Shown: piece after piece, positions 1 through 7,641 of the stretch
Position numbering within the stretch: position 1 is the stretch's first letter
Layout of the letters: every line of letters begins with the position of its first letter
DNA from: Planotetraspora phitsanulokensis
Lineage (GTDB): Bacteria; Actinomycetota; Actinomycetes; Streptosporangiales; Streptosporangiaceae
Length of the DNA: 64,000 nucleotides
NCBI RefSeq assembly: GCF_016863295.1
Contig: NZ_BOOP01000009.1
Coordinates: 310,001 to 374,000, forward strand
Direction: 5' to 3'
Position numbers and translations under genes: made by a program
Notes under the pieces: model-generated
What the model was told of the DNA's origin: nothing
The model's database searches: none
The model's input: the letters and a program-made list of their open reading frames with translations, nothing else

Positions 1-437
1 ACGCGGATGCCGTTCAGCTCCAGGAGCGCCGCGGTCACGCCCTGACCGGGGGTCACCCTGCCGCGGAAGGTGCCGTCGTGGATCCGCAGGGAGCCGCACG
101 ACGGGCTGCCCTCCTTGAGGATCGCCATCCGGACGCCGAACGAGAGCGCGACCGCCAGCGCCTGCTGCGCGCCGGACAGGAACGCGTTCGTCACGTCGTC
201 GCCGCCCGGCGTCAGGATCCGGGCCGCCCCGGCCAGGACGGCGGCGCCGCCCACGCCGCCCTCGATCTCGGCGGGCGGACGGGGCACGGACAGCCCGCCC
301 TCGACCTCCGGGCAGAACGGCACGAGCCGCCCCTCGGCCCTCCAGGAGGCGAGCAGCTCGTCGTCGCTGGTCTTCGCGCCGCCGTCGAACCGCACGCGGC
401 TGCCGAGCAGGCACGCGCTGACCAGGATCCGCTCCAT
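1..437 (-). CDS. DUF523 (YbbK-like) protein, cut by the window edge
   Basis: The N-terminal 145 residues are visible; the C-terminus lies beyond base 1. The protein opens MERILVSACLLGSRVRFDGG and then shows the family signatures in order: CPEVEGGLSVPRPPAEI (about residues 39-55), a GGDDVTNAFLSGA segment, LKEGSPSCGS (about 106-115) and a C-terminal QGVTAALLELNGI. The conserved cysteines (Cys9, and those in CPE and SPSCG) suggest metal or Fe-S binding, but the function of DUF523 is not established. The ATG at 437 is the natural start because the conserved CLLG motif follows it at once. It is divergent from the Roadblock operon. Confidence 0.85.
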   Translation of the reverse strand, partial: MERILVSACLLGSRVRFDGGAKTSDDELLASWRAEGRLVPFCPEVEGGLSVPRPPAEIEGGVGGAAVLAGAARILTPGGDDVTNAFLSGAQQALAVALSFGVRMAILKEGSPSCGSLRIHDGTFRGRVTPGQGVTAALLELNGIR

Positions 438-724
438 GCCTCCATTCTGTACGGCGTGCGCCACTGCTCGAGCGGCCAGGGGCGGAACATGTCGGCCGCA
501 GAGGAATGTAGCTAGATGCCGGGATATTTCCCTGATGTCGCAAGTGCACAAAATGAATAAACTTCACGAAAAATCGATGTTTCCCACCTAGGTGGACAAT
601 CCTTATTCGATGTCGCTAAATCGTTTATCTCATCTCTTGATGACTCACCCACGGCACCGGAGTGACGCCCACCGGCTTCTCTAATGTTGGCCGCGCTGTA
701 TCGGCTGACAGGCGAGGAGTCGAC
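438..724. promoter_or_regulatory. AT-rich divergent intergenic region with 12-bp palindrome
   Basis: This stretch separates the DUF523 gene from the Roadblock operon. Bases about 510-640 are much richer in A/T than the flanking genes (runs such as aaaatgaataaactt and gaaaaatcgatg), as expected of a promoter. A perfect palindrome CCACCTAGGTGG lies at 584-595 and could be an operator. No defined -35/-10 pair can be assigned with confidence and no coding sequence is evident. Confidence 0.5.
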
Positions 725-1096
725 GTGATCGGGATTGAGGACTGCCTCTCGGAGGTCATGTCGATTCCCGGCGCGCTCGACGCGGTCCTGGTGGAACCCG
801 TCAGCGGCATGGCGGTCATGGGGAGCGGGCTACCCGATCCCGCGAGGTCGGCGGCCGGGCTCACCGAGACCTTCCGCGCGGCGCTCGAAGGGATCGCGCT
901 GGCGTCTCCGGAGGGGACCGTGCGGATCGACAACATGATCATCACGACGGAGACGAGCCACCACCTCATCAAGACGATCGAGATGGTCTTCGACGGGCCA
1001 CTCCTGATCTGCCTCCGGCTGGATCTGGAACGGTCGAACCTCGCACTCGCGCAGTGGCGGCTGGGCACCATCACGGACCAGCTGATGGCCCATTGA
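725..1096 (+). CDS. Roadblock/LC7 domain protein 1
   Basis: A 123-residue protein, identical in length to the third Roadblock protein of this operon and alignable with it: acidic N-terminal helix, a GMAVMGSGL strand corresponding to GMALGTIGG, then a central helix and the strand pair around FDGPLLICLRLDLERSNLALAQWRLGTI. Roadblock/LC7 proteins are small dimeric alpha/beta proteins that usually bind or regulate small GTPases such as MglA/CvnD or act as scaffolds. The frame stays open upstream to 662, but GTG at 725 is preferred: it has GGCGAGGAG just upstream and gives the family length. The next gene starts 3 bp after its stop. Confidence 0.85.
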   Translation: MIGIEDCLSEVMSIPGALDAVLVEPVSGMAVMGSGLPDPARSAAGLTETFRAALEGIALASPEGTVRIDNMIITTETSHHLIKTIEMVFDGPLLICLRLDLERSNLALAQWRLGTITDQLMAH

Positions 1097-1099
1097 GCC

Positions 1100-1912
1100 A
1101 TGACCCCTCCCACCCTCGACACAGTCCTGACCCGGCTCGCGGCCGACAACGCCACCGGCTCCCTGCGCGTGGGCAAGGACGGGACCGTCTACCTCACCGG
1201 CGGACGGGTGTCGTACGTCGAGTGCGCGACCACCCCGGGAGTCGAGGAACTGCTCACGGCCTCCGGCCGGATCAGCGCCTCCGGGGTGCGAGGGATACGG
1301 CAGGCGTCGGGGCCCGAGGCCGACGGGGGCGACCTCCTGGTCCAGAAGGGCGTGCTCAGCCGGGGAGAGCTGGAGTTCTGCGTGCTGGGGGCGACCCTGG
1401 ACGCGTCGTTCTTCCTGCTGCGGCCGGCGGGGACGCCCAGGTCCAGGTTCAAGGAGGGGGACACCCACTGGCTCGGCACGCACTGGTACTTCGACGTCCC
1501 CGGGCTGTTCCGCGAGTGCGAACGGAGGAGGGCCAGGCTGGAGCAGGCCTGGCCGTCCGGGGAGCTCGACGGCCAGGCCGTCGTCCCCGTGGGGCGCCTC
1601 AACGGCGGGCACGTGCTCCTCACCGCATCCCAGTGGGAGCTGGTGCTCGCCGCGGACTCCACGGCCACCCCGCTCGACCTGGCCCGCCGCCTCGGGCGTC
1701 CGGCCTACTCGACCCTGCTCGCCGTACGGGAGCTCGCCGCGGCGGGGCTGCTCGCCACGTCGGCGGAGGACGAGCCGGGAGCGCCGGCGCTGCCGAAGCG
1801 GACCCCCGCGAAGCCGTCGGGGGACGCGGCGGAGCGGCGGCCCCCACCGCTGGCGGACGCCACCGATGTGAACCTGCTCATCAGGCTGCGTGACGCCCTG
1901 GAGGCGCTGTAG
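1100..1912 (+). CDS. DUF4388 (PATAN-type) domain protein
   Basis: This 270-residue cytoplasmic protein begins with a segment typical of DUF4388: LDTVLTRLAADNATGSLRV followed by a short beta hairpin (DGTVYLTGGRVSYVEC), then a GDLLVQKGVLSRGELEF helix pair. The second half has a winged-helix-like stretch (ATPLDLARRLGRPAYSTL, then VRELAAAGLL) and a Pro/Ala-rich tail. In bacteria DUF4388 occurs in signalling proteins, often with response regulators or Roadblock proteins. Its position between Roadblock genes, 3 bp after the first and overlapping the next start by 1 bp (TAGTG), implies the products work together. The exact role is unknown. Confidence 0.75.
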   Translation: MTPPTLDTVLTRLAADNATGSLRVGKDGTVYLTGGRVSYVECATTPGVEELLTASGRISASGVRGIRQASGPEADGGDLLVQKGVLSRGELEFCVLGATLDASFFLLRPAGTPRSRFKEGDTHWLGTHWYFDVPGLFRECERRRARLEQAWPSGELDGQAVVPVGRLNGGHVLLTASQWELVLAADSTATPLDLARRLGRPAYSTLLAVRELAAAGLLATSAEDEPGAPALPKRTPAKPSGDAAERRPPPLADATDVNLLIRLRDALEAL

Positions 1913-2325
1913 TGATCACGCGCTCGTGGCTCAAGCGGGCCGGAAAGGGGGTCCCGATGGATCTGCGCCGCGACATATACGAGGAGATCGTCCTGCTCAG
2001 GAGCCGCGCGCCGGAGATCACCGGGGCGCTCACCTGCACGGTCGACGGCATGCTCGTGACGACGGACCTGCCCGCCGACACCGAGCAGACGGCTGCGCTC
2101 ACCTCGGCGCTGCTGTCGCTCAGCCGCCGGATGACCGACCTCGCGAAGGTCGGCCGGCTCGAGGAGACCCTGGTGTCCGGAACGGATGGCCACGCCGCGT
2201 GCTACGCCGCGGGGGCGAAGCTCGTCCTCACCGTTCTCGTGGGCCCCGGGGCCAATCTCGGCCTGCTCCGGAGGGAGGGCCGCAAAACGGCGGGGAGACT
2301 CGCCGCCATCGTCGAACGCGAATGA
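1912..2325 (+). CDS. Roadblock/LC7 domain protein 2
   Basis: A Roadblock-family protein: helix RRDIYEEIVLLRSRAPEITGALTC, strand VDGMLVTTDL, long helix ALTSALLSLSRRMTDLAKVG, and strand hairpin AKLVLTVLVGPGANLGLLRREG. GTG at 1912 overlaps the preceding stop by one base, giving 137 residues. ATG at 1957 has the better ribosome site (AAAGGGGG five bases upstream) and gives 122 residues, almost the size of its two paralogues, so it may be the true start. It diverges more from Roadblock 1 and 3 than they do from each other, so it may be the partner in a heteromeric assembly. Confidence 0.8.
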   Translation: MITRSWLKRAGKGVPMDLRRDIYEEIVLLRSRAPEITGALTCTVDGMLVTTDLPADTEQTAALTSALLSLSRRMTDLAKVGRLEETLVSGTDGHAACYAAGAKLVLTVLVGPGANLGLLRREGRKTAGRLAAIVERE

Positions 2326-2355
2326 ATTCCCCGAATATCAAATAGGAGCAAAAGC

Positions 2356-2727
2356 ATGGCGAACATGGACATTTCACTCAAGGAAATGATGGCCATCGAC
2401 GGAGCGATCGGAGGAGCGGTCGTCGACTACGGGAGCGGCATGGCGCTCGGCACCATCGGCGGCTCCAAGGAACTCGACCTCCAGGTCGCCGCGGCGGCCA
2501 ACACCGAGGTCGTCAAGGCGAAGCTGCGGGCGATGGAGGCCCTCCAGCTCCAGGACTCCATCGAGGACATCCTCATCACCCTGGGCGGGCAGTACCACAT
2601 CATCCGCCCGCTCGCGGGCCGGGGCGGCAAGGGCCTGTTCCTCTACCTCGCCCTCGACCGCAACCGCGCCAACCTCGCGATGGCCCGTCACCAACTGCGC
2701 ACGATCGAGGACAAGCTCGACGTGTGA
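2356..2727 (+). CDS. Roadblock/LC7 domain protein 3
   Basis: A 123-residue Roadblock protein that starts after a clear ribosome site (TAGGAGCAAAAGC-ATG). It has the family layout: helix LKEMMAIDGAIGGAVV, strand GMALGTIGG, helix LQVAAAANTEVVKAKLRAME, and the strand pair EDILITLGGQYHIIRPL and GLFLYLALDRNRANLAMARHQL. This is the most canonical of the three. It ends the operon, since a hairpin follows 15 bp after the stop. The first three genes are nearly contiguous; this one is separated by 30 bp and has its own strong ribosome site, so it may be made in larger amounts. Confidence 0.88.
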   Translation: MANMDISLKEMMAIDGAIGGAVVDYGSGMALGTIGGSKELDLQVAAAANTEVVKAKLRAMEALQLQDSIEDILITLGGQYHIIRPLAGRGGKGLFLYLALDRNRANLAMARHQLRTIEDKLDV

Positions 2728-3122
2728 CCACGCCACGAACCCGGGAGGCCGCAGGCCCGGCGGTCTCCCGGCCCGTCACGCCCCGCCCGCCAGTACCCGT
2801 CAGCCCGGCGACCGCTTCGACGAATACCGGCCACGACACCGGGAGACCCCGGATCAGCCGGCGAGGGTGACGCGTCCTCACGCAGGCAACCGTCCGACTT
2901 CGTGCCGCCGCCGTCGCGCGTTGGCGTAGCCTAACCAGCCAACCCCCACTTATCGCCATAAAGTGGGGTCTTGCTACTGGCCGGTATGACCGATGGCGTC
3001 GAGACGTGGTCAGCCCCGGTGCGGATTCGGAGGGCGATCAGACAGGTGATGCGGCATTTGACATGGGCGTTCCCCCGCGTTGAGGTCCTCTCCCCGCGGA
3101 TCCGGACCGACCGGGTGCGTTG
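2728..3122. other. 395-bp intergenic region with two hairpins
   Basis: No convincing gene is present. Besides the terminator at 2742-2770 there is a second perfect stem: CCCCACTT (2944-2951) and AAGTGGGG (2961-2968) around a 9-base loop. It may be another terminator or an operator for the following redox operon. The remainder is GC-rich sequence with no recognisable RNA or repeat. Confidence 0.5.
2742..2770 (+). terminator. Stem-loop after the Roadblock operon
   Basis: Arms GGGAGGCCGC (2743-2752) and GCGGTCTCCC (2760-2769) pair over ten positions with one G-U, closing a 7-base loop. No T-run follows, as is usual for actinomycete terminators. It lies 15 bp after the last Roadblock stop codon. 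Confidence 0.6.
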
Positions 3123-4310
3123 ATGCCCAGATCCTCGCCCGGACACCGCTCGATACTGCCGCTGGCCAACGGCGTCGCGCGGATCGGCGGGCTCGTCGCC
3201 GTCCTTGTCGGCCTGGCGTTGTGCGCCATCGTCGAGCAGGAGATCATCGCCCGGGTGGGGCCCCACCGCGCGGTGAAGGCCCAGGTTTCGAGCGCCACGC
3301 CGAGCGGTCGCCGGCCGCATCCGACCCCGAAGGCCACCCGGACGGACCTGGCGGCGCCGCTCGGCCAGGTACGGACGACGGTGCTGAGGCAGCGAGGCGC
3401 GTCGGCGCGCGCGGCCTTCGGCGTCGAGGACCTCCCTCAGCCAGACGTGCACCTGACCCGAATCGACGATGCCAAAGGCTGGGCCTTCGGGACCGCGGCC
3501 ATCCCGCCGCCCCCGGGCGTGGCGGCCGTGCCCGACCCGTCCGTGTTCGTCGCCCGGAGGTCCGGGAAGACGTGGCAGGTCGCCGTGGCCGGCGTCGAGG
3601 ACTTCGTCCGATTGGTACGGCAGGCGCCCACAACGGTGATCCCGGCGGACGAGCGCCCGATCCTGGAGCAGTACGGCGAGGCCGTGTCGGCCAAGGAAGG
3701 CGTCGCCACCGGGATGACGCTTCCATGGAGCGCGGGTCAGTCGTGGACGATGCACTCCGTCGCCGGAAACGACGCTCTGCAGTTCAGCGGCGGCGACGGC
3801 CGTGTCCTCGCCCCCGCACCGGGCAGGCTGTACCGCTTCTGCACACGCTCGGCGAGCCAGAGCATGCTTCTGCTGATCCACGCCGACGGCCTGGCCTCCG
3901 AGTACTACCAGATGGCCGACGTCCCCGACGTCAAGGAGGGCGCCCTCGTACAGGAGGGCGACTATCTCGGGCATACGGGCACCGCACGGCCCTGCGGCGG
4001 CGCGGCGCCGGCATCGGGGCCCCCGACGGTGGACTTCACCCTCTTCAGCGGTGCGAGCCCGATGCCCCTGGAGGGCACGCAGATCGGCGGCTGGACCCTG
4101 CACGCCGCCGGGGACCAGGTCTGGGCCGATCGTTCCGGTCTGCGGGTGGACGCGGGCAACCCGTTGCTCAACTTCGGGCCCGTCGACGCCTCTCCTTCAC
4201 CGGCCCCGCGGCCTCCCTCCGCCACGCCGTCCCCCCGATCTCACTCGGCCACGCCGTCCCCCCGTTCTCCTTCGGCCAGGCCGTCCCCCCGGTCGACTCA
4301 TTCGCGCTGA
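3123..4310 (+). CDS. Exported M23/LytM-like protein with degenerate zinc site
   Basis: A 395-residue protein with one N-terminal membrane segment (about residues 18-37), an extracytoplasmic region and a Pro/Ser/Arg tail holding three tandem copies of SATPSPRS-like units (about 367-390). Residues about 199-310 follow the actinobacterial M23/LytM peptidase pattern (LPWSAGQSW, GGDGRVLAPAPGRLYRFC, TGTARPCGG). The zinc ligands look lost: the expected LDF aspartate is Gln220 (ALQF), YYH is YYQ, and the HxH motif is VDF at about 303-305. It is probably a peptidoglycan-binding or structural pseudoenzyme. ATG 3123 is chosen; a TTG directly precedes it. It heads an operon with the two redox genes. Confidence 0.75.
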   Translation: MPRSSPGHRSILPLANGVARIGGLVAVLVGLALCAIVEQEIIARVGPHRAVKAQVSSATPSGRRPHPTPKATRTDLAAPLGQVRTTVLRQRGASARAAFGVEDLPQPDVHLTRIDDAKGWAFGTAAIPPPPGVAAVPDPSVFVARRSGKTWQVAVAGVEDFVRLVRQAPTTVIPADERPILEQYGEAVSAKEGVATGMTLPWSAGQSWTMHSVAGNDALQFSGGDGRVLAPAPGRLYRFCTRSASQSMLLLIHADGLASEYYQMADVPDVKEGALVQEGDYLGHTGTARPCGGAAPASGPPTVDFTLFSGASPMPLEGTQIGGWTLHAAGDQVWADRSGLRVDAGNPLLNFGPVDASPSPAPRPPSATPSPRSHSATPSPRSPSARPSPRSTHSR

Positions 4311-4318
4311 GGACGCCC

Positions 4319-5128
4319 ATGGAGCAACATCACGCACTCGCCAGGCAGGCAGCCCGTACCTCTGGGATCAGGAAGGCCATGCGGGCCCTCCTGATCTGTG
4401 CGGCCCTCGCCGGGATCGTGGCCGCCGGATCCACAGAACAGGGCGCCGGTGTCGTCATCCGCATCCGCGCCTTCCTGGAGTTCTATTCCGGCGTCTTCGC
4501 ACTCGTCGCGCTGAGCGCGGCCGTGGTGGCGGGCCTGGCGGCCTCCGAGCGCTTCATGCCGATCAGGCTCCGCGTCCTCGCCCAGTCCGCGCACCGGGCC
4601 ACAGCCGTCATGTCGATGAGCTTCCTGGTCGCGCATGTGCTCCTCAAGATCCTCCAGGGGCACGCGTCGGTCCTGGACGTCGCCGTGCCGTTCGACGGCG
4701 GGCAGGAACGCGCCGTCTGGATCGGCCTGGGGACGATCGCGAGCGACATGATGATCATCGTCTTCGCCACCGGGGTGGCCCGCGGCAGATTCATCGGTCA
4801 AGGGCGACCGTGGACGTGGCGGGTCCTCCACATCACCGCCTACCTCTGCTGGCCGATCGCCATCGCGCACGGGCTGAACGCCGGCCGTGCGGCGAAGGAC
4901 TGGGTGACCCTCAGTTACACGGCCTGTTTTCTGCTGGTCGTCGTCATGGCTGTCGCCAGGCTCGCCTCCTGGATGTGGCGGCGCGGAAGGACACGCCGGC
5001 GAGAGGTCCACGTGCCGAACCGCGCCGCCCGGGACTCGCTGGTCACGGAGGTGCAGGGCATCCCCGACGAGCAGTTCTGGGCCGAGCTCAAGGCTGAGGC
5101 GGCGCAATGGACAGGGAGTCACAAGTGA
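4319..5128 (+). CDS. Ferric-reductase-like membrane cytochrome b protein
   Basis: A 269-residue protein with about six membrane helices. Four histidines sit in the spacing of bis-haem ferric reductase or NADPH-oxidase-type domains: His92 and His106 in one helix (AHRATAVMSMSFLVAH), and His171 and His184 in another (LHITAYLCWPIAIAH). It therefore probably binds two b haems and carries electrons across the membrane. No FAD/NAD domain is present on this chain; the next gene, which it overlaps, supplies an NADH/FMN-type subunit. The ATG lies 8 bp after the M23-like gene. Substrate and acceptor cannot be deduced. Confidence 0.82.
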   Translation: MEQHHALARQAARTSGIRKAMRALLICAALAGIVAAGSTEQGAGVVIRIRAFLEFYSGVFALVALSAAVVAGLAASERFMPIRLRVLAQSAHRATAVMSMSFLVAHVLLKILQGHASVLDVAVPFDGGQERAVWIGLGTIASDMMIIVFATGVARGRFIGQGRPWTWRVLHITAYLCWPIAIAHGLNAGRAAKDWVTLSYTACFLLVVVMAVARLASWMWRRGRTRRREVHVPNRAARDSLVTEVQGIPDEQFWAELKAEAAQWTGSHK

Positions 5129-6624
5129 GCGGCGCTCAGGAGATCCTCACCATCGGCCCGGCGCGGCTGTTCCACGGCCTCGACCGCCTGCAACGGCTGA
5201 ACCTCGCCGCCCACCGCGAGCGTCACCGGCCGCTGTCCCGCCTCTCCCTGCGCGACCTCGTCGCGCTGTCCGGAGAGGTCGACCTCCGCGGCCGCGGCGG
5301 CGCAGGCTTCCCCTTCGCCCGCAAGCTCACGGCGGTCGGCCAGGCGGCCGAGCGCCGGGATGTGCGGCCTGTGGTGCTCGTCAACGCGACAGAGGGCGAG
5401 CCGGCGAGTGCCAAGGACAAGGCGCTTCTCGCCCGGACACCGCATCTCGTCCTGGACGGGGCCGTACTCGCCGCACGGGCGCTGAGCGCGCGCGAGATCG
5501 TCATAGGCGTCACGGACGGCGGGGTCCCCGGGCGCTCCATCTCGACCGCGATACAGGACGCCGGGCTGTCCGGTTCCGTCAGGGTCGTCCACCTGCCGGA
5601 ACGGTTCATCACCGGAGAGGGGGGCGCTCTCGTCAGAGGGGTGAACGGCGAGACGCCCATCCCGCCTGGCCGGAAGGTCCGGGCGGCAGAAAGCGGCGTC
5701 GACGGCCTGCCGACGCTGTTGTCCAACGCGGAGACCTTCGCCCAGCTGGCCGTTCTCGCGGAGCTCGGGCCGGAGGGTTACCGGGCGACGGGCACGGGAA
5801 CCGAGCCGGGCACGGTCCTGCTCACCGTGACCGTCCCGGACCGTGGCCGGGTCGTGGTGGAGACCCCGACCGGCGTCCCGCTCTCCGAGGTGCTCCGCCA
5901 GTGCGGGGTGTCCGCGGGCCAGGGCGTCATGGTCGGCGGCTACCACGGCGCGTGGCTCTCCCCCGCCAAGGCCGCCACGGTGGCGGTGTCACGGGAGTCC
6001 ATGGCCGAGGCCGGAGCCGCTCTGGGCGCCGGCATCATCGTGCCCCTGGAGCAGGGGACGTGCCCGCTGGGCGAGGTCGCCCGAGTCGCGGACTATCTCG
6101 GGGCCGAGTCGGCGGGTCAGTGCGGGCCGTGCAGACTCGGCCTGCCCGCCATCGCCCGGTCCTTCTCCTCGTTGGCCGCGGGCAGCGACGGCGCCGAGGC
6201 GCTTTCGGCCGTCAGGCAGGCGAGCGGGGTGGTCCGCGGACGGGGGGCCTGCCACCATCCGGACGGCGCGACCAGATTCCTGCTCTCCGCCCTCGACGTC
6301 TTCTCCGACGATGTCGCCACGCACGTCGCCGGAGGCGGATGCGGCCGGCCTGTGCGCGGACTGCTGCCGGTCCCCGGCGAGGAGGTCCCGGAGACGACCG
6401 GACTGCGGCTGACCGTCGACTGGTCTCGCTGCGCAGGCCACGGTCTGTGCGGCCATATCGCTCCCGACCTCGTGCAGCTGGACGGCTTCGGTTATCCGGT
6501 GCTCACCGATGCCGCGGTGCCCGCACGGCACCTCCGGGGCGCTCTGCAGGCGGCCGACATGTGTCCCGCCCTCGCCCTCGGGCTCAGCAGGGCGCCCTCC
6601 ACGGCGGGACACGGCCGCGCCTGA
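5125..6624 (+). CDS. NuoF-like flavoprotein fused to a ferredoxin domain
   Basis: The N-terminal 400 residues resemble NuoF, the NADH-binding 51-kDa subunit of complex I: RGRGGAGFP (about 55-63), NATEGEPASAKDK (FMN region) and a Fe-S region AGQCGPCR with a later Cys near 376. The first cysteine of the usual CxxCxxC set is alanine. The C-terminus adds a ferredoxin domain (Cys436, Cys442, Cys480: RCAGHGLCG then MCP), a pattern typical of single [3Fe-4S] ferredoxins. It probably passes electrons from NAD(P)H to the haem protein encoded just upstream. GTG 5125 overlaps the preceding stop (GTGA) behind AGGGAG; ATG 5107 is an alternative start. Confidence 0.82.
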   Translation: MSGAQEILTIGPARLFHGLDRLQRLNLAAHRERHRPLSRLSLRDLVALSGEVDLRGRGGAGFPFARKLTAVGQAAERRDVRPVVLVNATEGEPASAKDKALLARTPHLVLDGAVLAARALSAREIVIGVTDGGVPGRSISTAIQDAGLSGSVRVVHLPERFITGEGGALVRGVNGETPIPPGRKVRAAESGVDGLPTLLSNAETFAQLAVLAELGPEGYRATGTGTEPGTVLLTVTVPDRGRVVVETPTGVPLSEVLRQCGVSAGQGVMVGGYHGAWLSPAKAATVAVSRESMAEAGAALGAGIIVPLEQGTCPLGEVARVADYLGAESAGQCGPCRLGLPAIARSFSSLAAGSDGAEALSAVRQASGVVRGRGACHHPDGATRFLLSALDVFSDDVATHVAGGGCGRPVRGLLPVPGEEVPETTGLRLTVDWSRCAGHGLCGHIAPDLVQLDGFGYPVLTDAAVPARHLRGALQAADMCPALALGLSRAPSTAGHGRA

Positions 6625-6691
6625 TCCTCCGGCGGGCCGAGCTCACCGGCTGAGCATCCTGCGCGAAGTCTTCAGCCGGACTCCCGGCTCG

Positions 6692-7549
6692 TCAGGGCCG
6701 GCTCGTCAGTTCGGTGACTGCCTCGACGAACACCGGCCACAACTCGCGGGGCATGTCGTGCCCCATGCCCGGGAACGTCAGCAGCTTGGCCCCCGGGATC
6801 GCGTCGGCGGTGGCGACTCCGCCGGGGGGCGTCACCAGCGGATCGTCCTCACCATGGATCACCAGCGCGGGGATCGTGAGCCCACGCAGCCCCTCCGTCC
6901 TGTCGGGAGAGGCGAGGATCGCCGTGAGCTGGCGGGCCACCCCCTGCGGGTCGTACGCCCGGTCGTAACTCTCCCGCGCCACCCTGGCGACGCGCTCGGC
7001 GTCCATCGCGTAGCCCGGTGAGCCGATCACCCCCCACGACGCGAGGGCGCGCTCCGCGGCGGCCTCCCGGTCCGGTGAAGGCGGCGTGAGCAGCGCCGCC
7101 ATGGCCGCCTCGGTCGGCGGCCCGACTCGCGGGCCCGTCGTCGACATCATGGACGTCAGCGTGCGGACGCGGCCCGGGTGCCCGATGGCGAGGGACTGGG
7201 CGATCATTCCGCCCATCGACACGCCGACCACGTGGGCGCTCGTCCAGCCGAGGACGTCCAGCAGTCCGGCGGCGTCGCCGGCCATGTCCGCCAGCAGATA
7301 CGGCGCGCCCGACGTGTCACCACCGAACGCCGCCGCGAGATCGGCCGGCTCCGAGAGATGGGAGGACAGGCCGACGTCGCGGTTGTCGAACCTGACGACG
7401 TGATGGCCGGTGTCGACCAGCAGACCGATGAACTCCTCGTCCCACCCGATCATCTGCATTCCGAGCCCCATGATCAGCAGCAGGGGCCGTCCCTCGGGGT
7501 CGCCGAAGGACTCGTAGCAGATCTCGATCCCGTTGGCCGTCGCACGCAT
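6692..7549 (-). CDS. Alpha/beta hydrolase
   Basis: A 285-residue serine hydrolase of the alpha/beta fold. The nucleophile elbow is GVSMGG with Ser111; the likely acid is Asp236 in HGEDDPL and the base His264 in GMGHD. The opening strand LLLIMGLGMQMIGWDEEF supplies the oxyanion region. The sequence resembles RdmC/aclacinomycin-methylesterase-type esterases, but the substrate cannot be read. No signal peptide is present, so it is cytoplasmic. It is divergent from the MFS pump, about 90 bp away, and could share that regulation. It converges on the NuoF-ferredoxin gene. Confidence 0.88.
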   Translation of the reverse strand: MRATANGIEICYESFGDPEGRPLLLIMGLGMQMIGWDEEFIGLLVDTGHHVVRFDNRDVGLSSHLSEPADLAAAFGGDTSGAPYLLADMAGDAAGLLDVLGWTSAHVVGVSMGGMIAQSLAIGHPGRVRTLTSMMSTTGPRVGPPTEAAMAALLTPPSPDREAAAERALASWGVIGSPGYAMDAERVARVARESYDRAYDPQGVARQLTAILASPDRTEGLRGLTIPALVIHGEDDPLVTPPGGVATADAIPGAKLLTFPGMGHDMPRELWPVFVEAVTELTSRP

Positions 7550-7607
7550 GCGAACAGAATTCCATTCTGTTCACCCTCCGGCAAGCACATTCAGCGGTAC
7601 GGGTAAT

Positions 7608-7623
7608 GTTGTGTTAGTACAAC
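7608..7623. promoter_or_regulatory. Putative MarR operator upstream of the efflux operon
   Basis: GTTGT (7608-7612) and ACAAC (7619-7623) form an inverted repeat with a 6-base spacer; TTAGT-ACA-ACTAA at 7614-7626 is a second, overlapping palindrome. The size and TTG/CAA edges suit a MarR-family dimer, and the operon encodes a MarR regulator. It lies about 20 bp before the MFS start, where repressor binding would block transcription. Confidence 0.55.
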
Positions 7624-7641
7624 TAATTGAGGAGTAATCGC

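Noticed and set aside
3080-5128. A single 682-residue reading frame covering the M23-like and haem protein genes
   Set aside because: Only the part from 4319 has protein-like features; the first 400 codons run out of frame over the M23-like gene and are Arg/Pro/Gly-rich, as expected of GC-rich shadow frames.
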